From contig CACZBW010000003.1 in NCBI GenBank assembly GCA_902779575.1, forward strand, positions 186,001 through 250,000: a DNA stretch of 64,000 nt, read 5' to 3'. Source of the DNA: an uncultured Lachnospiraceae bacterium. Lineage in GTDB: Bacteria > Bacillota > Clostridia > Lachnospirales > Lachnospiraceae. The notes below the pieces were generated by a model. The model made no database searches. It worked only from the letters and a program-made list of their open reading frames with translations, and had not been told where the DNA came from. Shown in pieces: positions 40,702 to 49,769 of this stretch (within the stretch, counting starts at the first letter, position 1; each line of letters starts with the position of its first letter). A program made the translations under genes and the position numbers.

Positions 40702-43665
40702 TTATTCCGCTTCTTCTTTGTAATTACCTGCTTCTTTCGCCATCAGGAGCATAAAGATCAACGTAAGTCCGAGCATGACAGAAGCAAAAATCCCTATTCC
40801 CTCGCGATAGCCGAAAGACAGCAGCGCGCCGTAGGTTACAGGCCCGATCGTCTGTCCCAGGCTTTCCGCAACAGAATATACACCCATGGATTTTCCCGCC
40901 CCGTACTTCCTGGCTTCAGGAACCATGTCGAAATAACTGTACTGGCAGGTATAGGCAAAGGAAATAACCACAGACAATACCACAACTCCGATCATAACGG
41001 TCAGCAGTCCGGGATGAATGACAAACAGGAGCATACAGAGTCCCATAGCTGCGCTCGCGATGATGATGCTCCACAAAGCTCCGAAGACTCTGAGCATAAG
41101 CTCGGAAAGGGCAGGTCCGAGGTAAATGACAGCCATTCCGCAGACCAGATAGATCTGGCCGATCCTGACCTCTGTGATGCCCCGTTCCTGTGCAAACAGC
41201 GGGAAGAAATACTCCCTGTAGGAAAGGGACATCATAAACGGAAGCAGCATCATGGCGAAAAATCCAAGAACACGGCGGTTAAGCAGGAATGCCTCGAAAC
41301 CTTCGCCGCGGCTGTCCGCCGCATCCTGCGACCCGGCGGCAGGATGCACGCTGCCGGATGAGAGCGACAGCAGTACGCCCAGAAACACAATAACCGCTCC
41401 TGTACCGTAGACGGTTCTCCATCCCCCCAGGGAAAGGAGCACGGAAGCAAGACCCGCGCCGATCGTTACGCCCGAAAGAATACCGGCGGAGATTCCCGCA
41501 AAGGCAGCGGCGCCGACTTCGCTGTTTCTGCACGCTGCCGCAGCAGTATTGCATCCGACATATACAAGGCCCATACCGCATCCGATCAGCATCTTGCCCA
41601 TCAGGATCGCCGGATAATTCCCTCCCGCAAAGCAGCAGATAAAGCCGGCCATCTGTATCAGCATCCCGGTCGAGATCACCCTCTTCGAACCGAAAATCTC
41701 TGTCAGTCTTCCCGCGAAAAATGACATGATGGCCATCATCAGCAGCTGGGCAGACATCGGGAGAGCAATCGCCACGCTGTCCGAAACCGGAAGACCGCCC
41801 CCGTAGAGCTGACTGCACAGAATCGCAATGAAAGCGTCCTGCATGGAGTCAGCCACATAGGAAATAAACATAATCGTACGTACCGGAACCGACTCCACGT
41901 CATCCAGATGATCAAGCTTCATCTTCTTCTGCAGGAATCCGATCAGGAAGATCAGTTCCAGAAGAAGCATGGTCAGAACGACCGTACTGACGGCGGCGTT
42001 GATCAGAAGTTCCCTGCGAAGCTCCGTCTGGCTGCGTTCAATGGCATCGAGGCTCTGCCCCACTTCCAGCAGGGCAATGATATTCCCCTCCGAATCCCGG
42101 ATCGGAGAAAGCATAAAGGTCCAGGCCCCGTATGAGCTGATCTCCGAAGTCACGAAGCTCTCTCCCGTATGCAGGACCTCCGCGTACACATTATCCTCAG
42201 GATCATCTTCGTACACAGGATAAGTAACCGGAAGCGTATCCTCGAAATCCATCAGATAGGCGATCTTCCCGTCCAGGATCCGGTAGATCACATAGTAATA
42301 AAACTCGCCTTTTTCATAATAATTCCAGATATGCTTATCCAGAGGAGCCTTAATCCGCGCATAGAGTTCCGTATCATGGTCAGCGGGCGAACCCAGCTGC
42401 GACACCTCCTCCGGTTCCAGCTCCAGCATCAACAGCTCGGAAAAAAGAGAGGTCTGCTTTTCACTGGCAGTTGTACTGGCATCCAGCAGCCGGCTGAGCA
42501 GCATATAGGAAAGGATAAAGAATACTGCCAGGCAGGTCAGGATAATCAGCATTACCCGCATGGAGTTTTCATTGGAAATAACCGAGATCACGATCCAGTA
42601 CAGCATTCTTGCGGCAAGAGCCGCAAAGATCAGGCCGGATACGATCAGGAAGGCCCAGAGTACAATTACCCACGGATAGTATACGCATCCTGCCGAATCC
42701 ACATATTCAGAAGAGGCGCAGGCACCGCTTCCGTCTCCGTGAAGTCTGTAGAATCCAAGATTGTCCGTTGCCAGTACTTCATTACCGTCCGCAGATACGT
42801 CAAGCTGATAAAGAAGAGAGTCCGACTGATAAAAAACCTGCTGCTTTTCAGGATCCGCAACAGGAAAATGACGGACGGTCATATCGGTCAGTTCCGTGTA
42901 ATAGACCTCGCCGCTGCGGGCAGCCATATCAAAGGGCATCCCGCCCTCTTCCTGAACCAGTACGGAGCTGTCTCCGGAACCGTCATACATCCGGATCGTT
43001 CCGGTACGCTCGGCAGCTGCAAGCATTCCGCTTTGTATATCATATGCCGCGTCCGTCCTCACGGCCTCCGCGGCAAAAACTGCCACATCTGTTATCCCGC
43101 CGGACTGGTCCGCCTTTTTTACCTCGACTCTGTCCGCATAGTTAAGGGTGAAGTAGATCTCGCCTCCGGATTCCTGCAGTTCCACAATATGGCCGTACTG
43201 CAGCGGAATGTCTTCCACTTCCATCCCGGTATAGTCAATCTCGTACAGAACCTCTCTCCCGCCTTTTCCGATCCGGATCAGGCGTTCCCGGTCAAGCAGA
43301 TTCCCTCTTCTGCCATAGGTGATATCTGAAATATAGATGCTGCCGTCGGAGCTCTGGGCGCAGTGGGTCGCGTAAAAAAACAGATCCTGTTCTTCTCCGC
43401 CGTCATACCGCTTTTTCAGTTTTCCATCTTCGTTAAGAACCAGCAATGTCTTTTTCCCGTTATCGATTACCAGAGTACTGCCTCCGGAACCGAAGGCCAT
43501 CTCACTGGCGGACTCTATAACGTATACCGGTTTCTGTCCGAGAAGACTTCTGTTCACGGCAACGATTCCGGCTAAAACCGCTGCTGCCGCAAACATGATA
43601 ATAAAAATAATGATTTCTTTTCTTCCGGGTTTACCAGAAACAACATTGTGTTCTTCTCTTCCCAT
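40702..43665 (-). CDS. Large fusion: beta-propeller, external sensor domain and MFS transporter
   Basis: 987 residues in three parts. After a membrane helix (about 17-37), residues 45-325 form a repetitive beta-strand region (SDGSIYISDI, GEVYYTELTD, VLATDNLGFYRLH) that looks like a propeller outside the membrane. Helices at about 333-358 and 375-398 are followed by an external sensor (about 405-555) ending WTFMLSPIRDSEGNIIALLEVGQS, similar in layout to the Cache-like domain of the nearby phosphatase. A helix at about 562-585 leads to a full MFS domain (about 597-980; FFAGRLTEIFGSKRVIS is the loop between helices 2 and 3). A sensor fused to a transporter, beside a signalling phosphatase, suggests a signal-coupled carrier. 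Substrate unknown. ATG 43665 has GGAGTAAGGAA upstream. Confidence 0.8.
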   Translation of the reverse strand: MGREEHNVVSGKPGRKEIIIFIIMFAAAAVLAGIVAVNRSLLGQKPVYVIESASEMAFGSGGSTLVIDNGKKTLLVLNEDGKLKKRYDGGEEQDLFFYATHCAQSSDGSIYISDITYGRRGNLLDRERLIRIGKGGREVLYEIDYTGMEVEDIPLQYGHIVELQESGGEIYFTLNYADRVEVKKADQSGGITDVAVFAAEAVRTDAAYDIQSGMLAAAERTGTIRMYDGSGDSSVLVQEEGGMPFDMAARSGEVYYTELTDMTVRHFPVADPEKQQVFYQSDSLLYQLDVSADGNEVLATDNLGFYRLHGDGSGACASSEYVDSAGCVYYPWVIVLWAFLIVSGLIFAALAARMLYWIVISVISNENSMRVMLIILTCLAVFFILSYMLLSRLLDASTTASEKQTSLFSELLMLELEPEEVSQLGSPADHDTELYARIKAPLDKHIWNYYEKGEFYYYVIYRILDGKIAYLMDFEDTLPVTYPVYEDDPEDNVYAEVLHTGESFVTSEISSYGAWTFMLSPIRDSEGNIIALLEVGQSLDAIERSQTELRRELLINAAVSTVVLTMLLLELIFLIGFLQKKMKLDHLDDVESVPVRTIMFISYVADSMQDAFIAILCSQLYGGGLPVSDSVAIALPMSAQLLMMAIMSFFAGRLTEIFGSKRVISTGMLIQMAGFICCFAGGNYPAILMGKMLIGCGMGLVYVGCNTAAAACRNSEVGAAAFAGISAGILSGVTIGAGLASVLLSLGGWRTVYGTGAVIVFLGVLLSLSSGSVHPAAGSQDAADSRGEGFEAFLLNRRVLGFFAMMLLPFMMSLSYREYFFPLFAQERGITEVRIGQIYLVCGMAVIYLGPALSELMLRVFGALWSIIIASAAMGLCMLLFVIHPGLLTVMIGVVVLSVVISFAYTCQYSYFDMVPEARKYGAGKSMGVYSVAESLGQTIGPVTYGALLSFGYREGIGIFASVMLGLTLIFMLLMAKEAGNYKEEAE

Positions 43666-44158
43666 TTCCTTACTCCATTTGGTATGAACTCGGATTTTTC
43701 TGCCCGTAAAATCAGCTGTTTTTCTCCATCTTGTTTTTTCATCTTACCATAAAGCATGCATATTATCCACAGGAAGATTAACTTACCGGGATCGTTTCAT
43801 CCGGCTTCAGAAAAATGAATTCCTTTTTTCTGATGGCATTGATTTACGGATATGCTGCGGAAAAAGAGTTACTATTCACAGCCTGTTTGAAATCAGGTTC
43901 TGCTTCGTCGTGCTTGCACGTAAGAAGCAGGTTCTGATTTCAAATTTGGCCTGCGAAGCAGGACCCGCCCCCATAACCTCAGACAGGAGCATCGAAGATG
44001 CATCATACGTGCGAAGCACGGATGGTCTGAGGTCTGATGGAGGCGGGGCTGTGAATAGTAACGAAAAAGAAAACCACGGCGCATCTGCCGTGGTTTTCAT
44101 ACTTGCCCATTTTCCTTATCCTGCTGTAAAATACAGATATGGAAAGGAGATTTTTCTT
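43666..44158. other. 493-bp divergent region with the long hairpin repeat
   Basis: It holds the upstream region of the MFS-fusion gene, the 195-bp repeat element at 43868-44062 and the leader of the LysR gene. No gene is seen; a frame entering the LysR gene from within the repeat has no ribosome site at its first ATG. Confidence 0.65.
43866..44064. repeat. Hairpin repeat element with terminal inverted repeats, long copy
   Basis: Perfect 16-bp ends, GTTACTATTCACAGCC (43868-43883) and GGCTGTGAATAGTAAC (44047-44062). Inside are two hairpins. The first (TTTGAAATCAG...CTGATTTCAAA) matches the reverse complement of the element at 9095-9198. The second (ACCTCAGAC...GTCTGAGGT, with GCATC/GATGC and CGTGC/GCACG tips) is absent from the short copy. 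It looks like a MITE-type or RNA-structured intergenic repeat. Confidence 0.8.
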
Positions 44159-45097
44159 ATGAATCTGGCCGAAATCGAAACCTTTCTCACTATAGTATCA
44201 ACCGGAAGCATTACCAGAACAGCGGACCTTCTGTTCATCTCTCAGCCAACGGTAAGCCATCGCCTCAGGTCGATCGAGGAAGAACTTGGCTTCCCGCTGA
44301 TCGTGCGCAGGAAAGGGCTCAAGCAGGTAGACCTGACCCCGAAAGGCGCTGATTTCATTCCCATCGCCGAACGTCTGCTCGCTTTATGGAAAGAAACACA
44401 GCTGCTCAGCCTTTCGGAAGAGCAGATCCCCATCACCATCGGATGTACGGACAGTCTGAATACAGCTCTTCTGGCCCCGCTCTACAGGAAGATCATGGTC
44501 TCAGATGAACAGATCGTACTGAACATCCGCACTCATCAGTCTTCCGAACTCTATCAGCTGCTCAACAATCACGATATTGACATCGGTTTTGTATATCATA
44601 AGCTGCATTATAAAAATATCATCACCGAGAAAATCTACGAAGAGCCTCTTTATCTGGTCCAGTCAGAGCATCCGGCAGTTCCAAAAGCTCTGATTCACAC
44701 AGATGAACTGAATCCATCCTCCAGCATTTTTCTGAGCTGGGACGACCAGTATCAGATCTGGTACGACAGATGGATGGCCGCTTCGGCCAGACCCCTCCTG
44801 ACCGTAGATACCATCACCATGCTCTCACGCCTGTGGCTCGATGATTCCTGCTGGCTGATCGCTCCCGCTTCAGTCGTCCGGGAGTTGAGCCGCAAGCGCA
44901 GACTGTTTGTGAGCAAAATCAAAAATGCCCCTCCGCTGCGTGTCTGTTACAAGATCACTCACACAACGCCCAGACTTTCGTCAGTGCGTGCAGTCGAGCG
45001 TTTTGAAACACTGCTGGAGGAGCATATTCAATCTCTCACTTTCACCTTTCCCATAGGGGAACTGATCGGGCCAGGCATTACAGAACCACAGCCGTAA
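44159..45097 (+). CDS. LysR-family transcriptional regulator
   Basis: 312 residues: an N-terminal winged helix (AEIETFLTIVSTGSITRTADLL, SQPTVSHRLRSIEEELGFPL) and a periplasmic-binding-like effector domain. ATG 44159 follows GGAAAGGAGA; the frame is open further upstream into the hairpin repeat, but without a start site. LysR genes often stand beside 5-oxoprolinase (pxp) genes, and here it converges on the DeoR and pxp operon, so it may sense a related metabolite. It could equally control something else. Confidence 0.88.
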   Translation: MNLAEIETFLTIVSTGSITRTADLLFISQPTVSHRLRSIEEELGFPLIVRRKGLKQVDLTPKGADFIPIAERLLALWKETQLLSLSEEQIPITIGCTDSLNTALLAPLYRKIMVSDEQIVLNIRTHQSSELYQLLNNHDIDIGFVYHKLHYKNIITEKIYEEPLYLVQSEHPAVPKALIHTDELNPSSSIFLSWDDQYQIWYDRWMAASARPLLTVDTITMLSRLWLDDSCWLIAPASVVRELSRKRRLFVSKIKNAPPLRVCYKITHTTPRLSSVRAVERFETLLEEHIQSLTFTFPIGELIGPGITEPQP

Positions 45098-45101
45098 TAC
45101 T

Positions 45102-45893
45102 TTATTCGCCGCCCCTGCTGCCTTCTTCCTGCTCAGGGCAGAGCAGTTTTACGCCATTTTTCCGAAGGCGGTCACACCACTTGTCAGACGGTCTTTTGTC
45201 GGTAATCAGCATATAGAGACGTTCCAGGTCCACCATATGTGCAAACGCGATCCTGTCAAATTTGGAGGAATCCACCAGCAGAATCGTCTTGGACGCATGA
45301 TCGATCATTCGCTTTTTCAGTTCCACTTCTTCTTCATTTGAGTCATAGACCCCGCCGTCCAGATTGATCGCCTTGCAGCTGAGCAGCGCAAACTCCGTGT
45401 TGAAGCTTTCAATAATCTTCTTGGTCACCATGCCTTCAAAGGCACAGGTATTGGAGTTAACGATTCCTCCTGTGGAAACCAGCCGTATTTTTGTATCCGC
45501 CAGATTCTCGATGGCTTTGATGGAGTAGGTCAGAACCGTGATTCCCTCATGAGCGGACAGCATTTTCAGAGCTTCAGCAACAGTGGAGCTTCCATCGGCG
45601 CAGACTGTCGTATTCCAGGGGACCACGGAAGCTGCCAGAGCAGCGATCTCGCGCTTTTCTTCCGGATTTGTCTTCTCCCGGCGCCGGTAATCGATATTCT
45701 CATATGTAATATTCTGGTTCAGAATCGCTCCGCCGTAGGTTCTGGTAACAAGGCCTTCTGTCTCAAGCTTGTAAAGATCGCGCCGGATTGTTTCTTCCGT
45801 CACATCAAACTGCCTGCTGAGTTCTGAAACGACCACCCGGGTCTCATTCTTTACAATCTTTCGAATTTCTTCGAGCCTCTGCTGTATCGTCAT
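45102..45893 (-). CDS. DeoR/GlpR-family transcriptional regulator
   Basis: 263 residues. An N-terminal DeoR helix-turn-helix (VVVSELSRQFDVTEETIRRDLYKLE) and a DeoR-C sensor domain, with ADGSSTVAEALKML and ILLVDSSKFDRIAF as the sugar-phosphate binding loops. Members usually repress sugar or polyol genes and are released by a phosphorylated intermediate. As the last gene of the leftward operon, its likely effector is made by the operon's PfkB kinase. Start is ATG 45893 with GGAGGCAGGG upstream. The 197-bp gap before it contains a GCGCGGAG/CTCCGCGC hairpin. Confidence 0.88.
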   Translation of the reverse strand: MTIQQRLEEIRKIVKNETRVVVSELSRQFDVTEETIRRDLYKLETEGLVTRTYGGAILNQNITYENIDYRRREKTNPEEKREIAALAASVVPWNTTVCADGSSTVAEALKMLSAHEGITVLTYSIKAIENLADTKIRLVSTGGIVNSNTCAFEGMVTKKIIESFNTEFALLSCKAINLDGGVYDSNEEEVELKKRMIDHASKTILLVDSSKFDRIAFAHMVDLERLYMLITDKRPSDKWCDRLRKNGVKLLCPEQEEGSRGGE

Positions 45894-46039
45894 ACCCTGC
45901 CTCCAAGCTTTTCATATTTCATCTGCAATTTTATCATAGGGCTTTTTTTTCTGCAAGAAATCAATTCCGTGCAGGGAGGCAGGCAGTTTCTGACCCGAGA
46001 GCGCCGCTTTCAGTGTTCTCTGCGCCGGATCGTACTGCC

Positions 46040-46075
46040 GCGCGGAGCAAAACTTCTGTTCATGGAACTCCGCGC
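46040..46075 (-). other. Hairpin between pxpA and the DeoR gene
   Basis: GCGCGGAG (46040-46047) and CTCCGCGC (46068-46075) form an 8-bp stem with a 20-base loop. No T-run on the leftward strand. Possible partial end of the operon before the regulator. Confidence 0.4.
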
Positions 46076-46090
46076 AGCCGGAGTTCGTGG

Positions 46091-46855
46091 TCAGCGCTTT
46101 TGGAAGCTGACAATCTCGATCCCCTCTTTCTGGAAGCGGTCTCTGATTTTCTGCACAAATGCCAGCGCCTTCGGGCCGTCGCCGTGAACGCAGAGGGTAT
46201 CTCCGCTGATGCTCAGTTCTTTTCCGCTTCTTGCAATGACCTTTCCTTCTTTTACCATACGGACACAGCGGTCAATGGCAATATTTTCATCGGTGATCAT
46301 GGATCCTTCCTCTTTTCTTGGAACCAGCGAAAGATCATCCATGTAGGCGCGGTCTGCAAAGATCTCGGCTTTTGCCTGAAGACCGATCTTCACGGCTTCT
46401 TCGCCAAGTACCGCTCCGGCGCAATAGTAGATGATCAGCTCAGGATCGATCTCGTACACAGCTTCCACGATAGCCCGGGAAGCTTCGCGGTCATACTGGC
46501 ACAGATTGCCCAGCGCGCCGTGAGGCGCCACATGCTGCAGTTTAATACCCGCGCTGCTGACGAACGCATTCAGGGCGCCGATCTGATATTTCATATAGTT
46601 CTTGATCTCAGCCTGGGAAAGGCTCATCTTTCTTCTTCCGAAACCGAGAAGATCCGGGTATCCCGGATGCGCCCCTACGCTGACCCCGTTTTCCTTAGCC
46701 ATCTGCACGGTTTTTGCCATGACCATCGGATCGCCGGCATGGAAACCGCATGCAATATTCGCCGAGCTGACGGATCTGATGATCTGCTCGTCTCCGCCCA
46801 GTTTATAAGCCCCGAAGCTTTCGCCCATATCGCTGTTCAGGTCCACCTGAAACAT
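46091..46855 (-). CDS. pxpA: 5-oxoprolinase subunit A (LamB/YcsF family)
   Basis: 254 residues, full length for the family, opening with VDLNSDMGESFGAYKLG and containing SANIACGFHAGDP and GAHPGYPDLLGFGRR. With PxpB and PxpC it hydrolyses 5-oxoproline (pyroglutamate) to glutamate at the cost of ATP. Start is ATG 46855 behind GGGAGGATAC, 35 bp after pxpC. Third of the three contiguous subunit genes. Confidence 0.93.
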   Translation of the reverse strand: MFQVDLNSDMGESFGAYKLGGDEQIIRSVSSANIACGFHAGDPMVMAKTVQMAKENGVSVGAHPGYPDLLGFGRRKMSLSQAEIKNYMKYQIGALNAFVSSAGIKLQHVAPHGALGNLCQYDREASRAIVEAVYEIDPELIIYYCAGAVLGEEAVKIGLQAKAEIFADRAYMDDLSLVPRKEEGSMITDENIAIDRCVRMVKEGKVIARSGKELSISGDTLCVHGDGPKALAFVQKIRDRFQKEGIEIVSFQKR

Positions 46856-46890
46856 ATCTGTATCCTCCCATCCTTACTGCTTTGCAGAAA

Positions 46891-47970
46891 TCAGTATGAT
46901 TCACTGTCTTTGATCTTCTGTATTCTGACGTCATATGCTTTTCCCCTGATCGTCAGGATAATATCCTTTGTATATTCATATTCGGGGACCGGCCTTTCCG
47001 CTTCAGCAGCTGCGGGAAGGTGCGAAGGATCCCTGACCTGCTTCATCAGATCTTCCAGCCGCTGTACTTCCTGTACAAGAAGTTCCTGCGCCTCTTCCAC
47101 TGCCACTTTTTCAAAACGGATGCGGTCTCCGGCTCTGCACTGGCCGATCAGGGGAAGGTCAGCCGTGATCACCGTGGCGATTTTGGTATAACCGCCTACG
47201 GTGGCATGCTCCGCCGCCATAAGAATAGGCAGACCCGTACCGGGAACCTGGATGGACCCGGCGACCACTCCGTCGGATATGATATTGCTGTCCGTTTTAT
47301 GCTCGATCTTATTTCCTTCCAGACGGTATCCCTGCCGGTCAAAATCCTGCCCGACCGTATATTCGCTGCCGAGGAAGGTCCGGATTCCCTGTTCGGTAAA
47401 CCGGTCTTCCTGAGGTCCCATGATTACTCTGAGAGTGCGGACGCCGGACGGAATCTGTTCCGCATCCGCAAACCAGGTTTCCGGATGCGGCAGAGCACTT
47501 CCGCTGTCCCCTACCTTAAGCAGATCATCCTTCTGCAGTTTTCTCCCTTCGTACCCGCCGAACTGTTTTCCGACCATGGTGGAGCGGCTTCCCATAACGG
47601 GCTTCACATCGATGCCGCCGTGTACGGCCAGATAACAGCGGCAGCCCGCGGATGCAAATCCGAGTCTCAGAATATCTCCGCTGTTTACGGACAAGGCTCT
47701 GTACATGTCCGCTTTTTTTCCATTAATTACCGGTTTCATGTCAGCACCCGTAAGGGCGATCACATGGGGAGACAGAAACTGGTACTCTCCGCCCATCAGG
47801 GTCATCTCAAGACCTGCTTCATCCGGATCGTTGCCTGCCAGGATATTGGCTGTCCGAAAAGCACGAAGATCCATGGGACCTGACGGGGACACGCCATACT
47901 GCTGGAATCCTTTTCTGCCGCCGTCCTGTACGCTGGTCAGGATTCCCGGGGCAAGTACTTTAATTGCCAT
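46891..47970 (-). CDS. pxpC: 5-oxoprolinase subunit C (biotin-dependent-carboxyltransferase-like)
   Basis: 359 residues with the AHS2/carboxyltransferase-like fold (VLAPGILTSVQDGGRKGFQQ; EHATVGGYTKIATVI). About 45 residues at the C-terminus (EYEYTKDIILTIRGKAYDVRI) form an additional short extension. AGGAGGACTGAAG precedes ATG 47970, which lies 2 bp after the pxpB stop. Works in complex with PxpB and PxpA. Confidence 0.92.
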   Translation of the reverse strand: MAIKVLAPGILTSVQDGGRKGFQQYGVSPSGPMDLRAFRTANILAGNDPDEAGLEMTLMGGEYQFLSPHVIALTGADMKPVINGKKADMYRALSVNSGDILRLGFASAGCRCYLAVHGGIDVKPVMGSRSTMVGKQFGGYEGRKLQKDDLLKVGDSGSALPHPETWFADAEQIPSGVRTLRVIMGPQEDRFTEQGIRTFLGSEYTVGQDFDRQGYRLEGNKIEHKTDSNIISDGVVAGSIQVPGTGLPILMAAEHATVGGYTKIATVITADLPLIGQCRAGDRIRFEKVAVEEAQELLVQEVQRLEDLMKQVRDPSHLPAAAEAERPVPEYEYTKDIILTIRGKAYDVRIQKIKDSESY

Positions 47971-47972
47971 CT

Positions 47973-48701
47973 TCAGTCCTCCTTCTCCCAGCTGCGGCAG
48001 ACATAGCTGCCGTCTTCAACCTGCTTTCTGATATCAAGATATTCTTCTTTGCTTACCGGCCTGTGCCGGATCCACTGCCCCGCGTGAAGAAGGAAGGGAT
48101 CCTCTTTCCGGTAATCACAGGCCAATACCGGAGTAGCTCCTATAATGTTCCAGCCGCAGGGCTGATCAAAGGGTATGATGTCGGATAATCCAAGCTGTAC
48201 AACGATACTGCCGCCCGGGATTTTCAGCCTCGGATTTTCCATTCGCTTGAAGGAAAATGGATTTTCAAACCTGGCAGTATAGGGATGACCCGGCGCAAAA
48301 CCAAGCATATAGACGAAATAATCGCTCTGGCTGTGGATCCGGATGATCTCTTCCTCTGTTTTATGTTCGATCGAGGCGATATGTTCCAGGTCAACCGCAT
48401 ACTCTTTGTCGTAGCAGACCGGTATCTCTGTCACCATGGCCGGCGGCAGGCTGACGCGCCCCATGGTGCCCAGCCTTTCCCGGACCTTTTCACAGGCCTG
48501 TTTCCATCTGATTTTCAGAGGATCATAGAAAACCAGGAGCGAACGGTAAGTCGGAAGCATTTCCCCCATCCCTTCAAAAGGGGATTCCTCCAGAGTATGC
48601 TTCAATGCCTGTACCCTGGAATTAACTTCGAGGCTGATTTCGTTCTCAAATTCAACTAACAGCGAACTGTCGCCTGCCGGGCGGATCACCGTCTCAGACA
48701 T
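47973..48701 (-). CDS. pxpB: 5-oxoprolinase subunit B (KipI-like)
   Basis: 242 residues, AHS1/KipI fold (GDSSLLVEFENEIS; MLGFAPGHPYTARF). Together with PxpA and PxpC it forms bacterial 5-oxoprolinase. Start is ATG 48701 with AAGGAAGGTAAG upstream, 15 bp after the PfkB kinase gene, so translation is probably linked to the sugar genes of the operon. Confidence 0.92.
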   Translation of the reverse strand: MSETVIRPAGDSSLLVEFENEISLEVNSRVQALKHTLEESPFEGMGEMLPTYRSLLVFYDPLKIRWKQACEKVRERLGTMGRVSLPPAMVTEIPVCYDKEYAVDLEHIASIEHKTEEEIIRIHSQSDYFVYMLGFAPGHPYTARFENPFSFKRMENPRLKIPGGSIVVQLGLSDIIPFDQPCGWNIIGATPVLACDYRKEDPFLLHAGQWIRHRPVSKEEYLDIRKQVEDGSYVCRSWEKED

Positions 48702-48716
48702 ATGCCTTACCTTCCT

Positions 48717-49691
48717 TTATTTTTTAAGTCCTGTTTCGCGGAGATAATCTGCGTATCGTTCATCTGCCTGTGCGCGGGAGCGGATCGCCGTTGTCGCGCC
48801 GATCTTTTCAATGGCAAGCGAAGCAGTGCAGTTTGCGAATCCGGAAGCTTCCTCAAGACTTTTTCCTTCCATGATGCAGGACAGAAAACCGGATGCGAAA
48901 TTGTCGCCGGCTCCTGTCGTGTCCACTACCGTCGCTTTCGGATAAGCGGGAGTGATAAAACGCTCTATGCTGTTTTTTACCAGGCATCCCCGTTTCCCGA
49001 TCTTCAGGATGACATTCTTTACGCCGCATTCCAGCAGGACGTCCGCAATCTCATCAATGTCCGATTTTCCGGTCAGAGCGGCAGCTTCGTCATAATTCGG
49101 GAAGAAATAGTCTATATAGGAAAGCGCTTCTCTGACATCATCGATCGTCTCCCCGTTCTTGGCCGCAACGATGTCTGCGGCAATCTTCATGCCGCCGGCC
49201 TTCGCGCGTTCAAAGAGCTGTACCATGAATTTTCCGTCCAGAAGGGGATTATTGAAAATGCTGGCAAAGCACAGCATTTTCGCCCCGTCGATCGCGGACA
49301 GGTCAAGATCATCGGGCCCGAAGGTCCAGATACTCCCGCTCTTATTGTTGATGAAGGTTCTCTCGCCGTCTTCCCAGATCAGTCCGACGTTGAGCGACGT
49401 GATCTTTTCTGGATCTACCTTGATGTAGTCCGTGGAAACACCATTTTTTTCACACTGTCCCAGAAGGAATTTCCCCGTACTGTCGTCGCCGATGCAGCTG
49501 ATCAGCCGTACGTCATGCCCCAGCCTGGTGATGACAAAAGCTTCGTTAATGGCGTCTCCCCCGACCTTCATCTCCATGCTCTGTGCCGAATAGGACGCCA
49601 TATTTGTGATTTCCTTGCTTACGGGATAAACCTGCAGATCCGCGATAGCCGCACCGACGATAGCAATGTCACATTTCTTCTCTTTATTCAC
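48717..49691 (-). CDS. PfkB/ribokinase-family carbohydrate kinase
   Basis: 324 residues from GTG 49691, which has AGGAGA six bases upstream; a frame from an earlier ATG lacks such a site. PfkB signature 1 is near KVGGDAINEAFVITRLG, and signature 2 is VVDTTGAGDNFASGF with the catalytic Asp and anion hole. It transfers phosphate from ATP to a sugar or polyol hydroxyl. Between the aldo-keto reductase and pxpB genes; the aldolase three genes upstream could split its product. Exact substrate unknown. Confidence 0.85.
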   Translation of the reverse strand: MNKEKKCDIAIVGAAIADLQVYPVSKEITNMASYSAQSMEMKVGGDAINEAFVITRLGHDVRLISCIGDDSTGKFLLGQCEKNGVSTDYIKVDPEKITSLNVGLIWEDGERTFINNKSGSIWTFGPDDLDLSAIDGAKMLCFASIFNNPLLDGKFMVQLFERAKAGGMKIAADIVAAKNGETIDDVREALSYIDYFFPNYDEAAALTGKSDIDEIADVLLECGVKNVILKIGKRGCLVKNSIERFITPAYPKATVVDTTGAGDNFASGFLSCIMEGKSLEEASGFANCTASLAIEKIGATTAIRSRAQADERYADYLRETGLKK

Positions 49692-49769
49692 AGCATGTCT
49701 CCTGTCTTTGCCCATTAACGGCACAAGCCCGGAACCATCTCTTCCGGGCAGTGCCATGCTCTTGTGCTG

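Noticed and set aside
43764-43772. TTATCCACA, a perfect DnaA box
   Set aside because: Only one copy, with no cluster, no AT-rich unwinding stretch and no dnaA/dnaN genes. Chance occurrence or an isolated site, not an origin.
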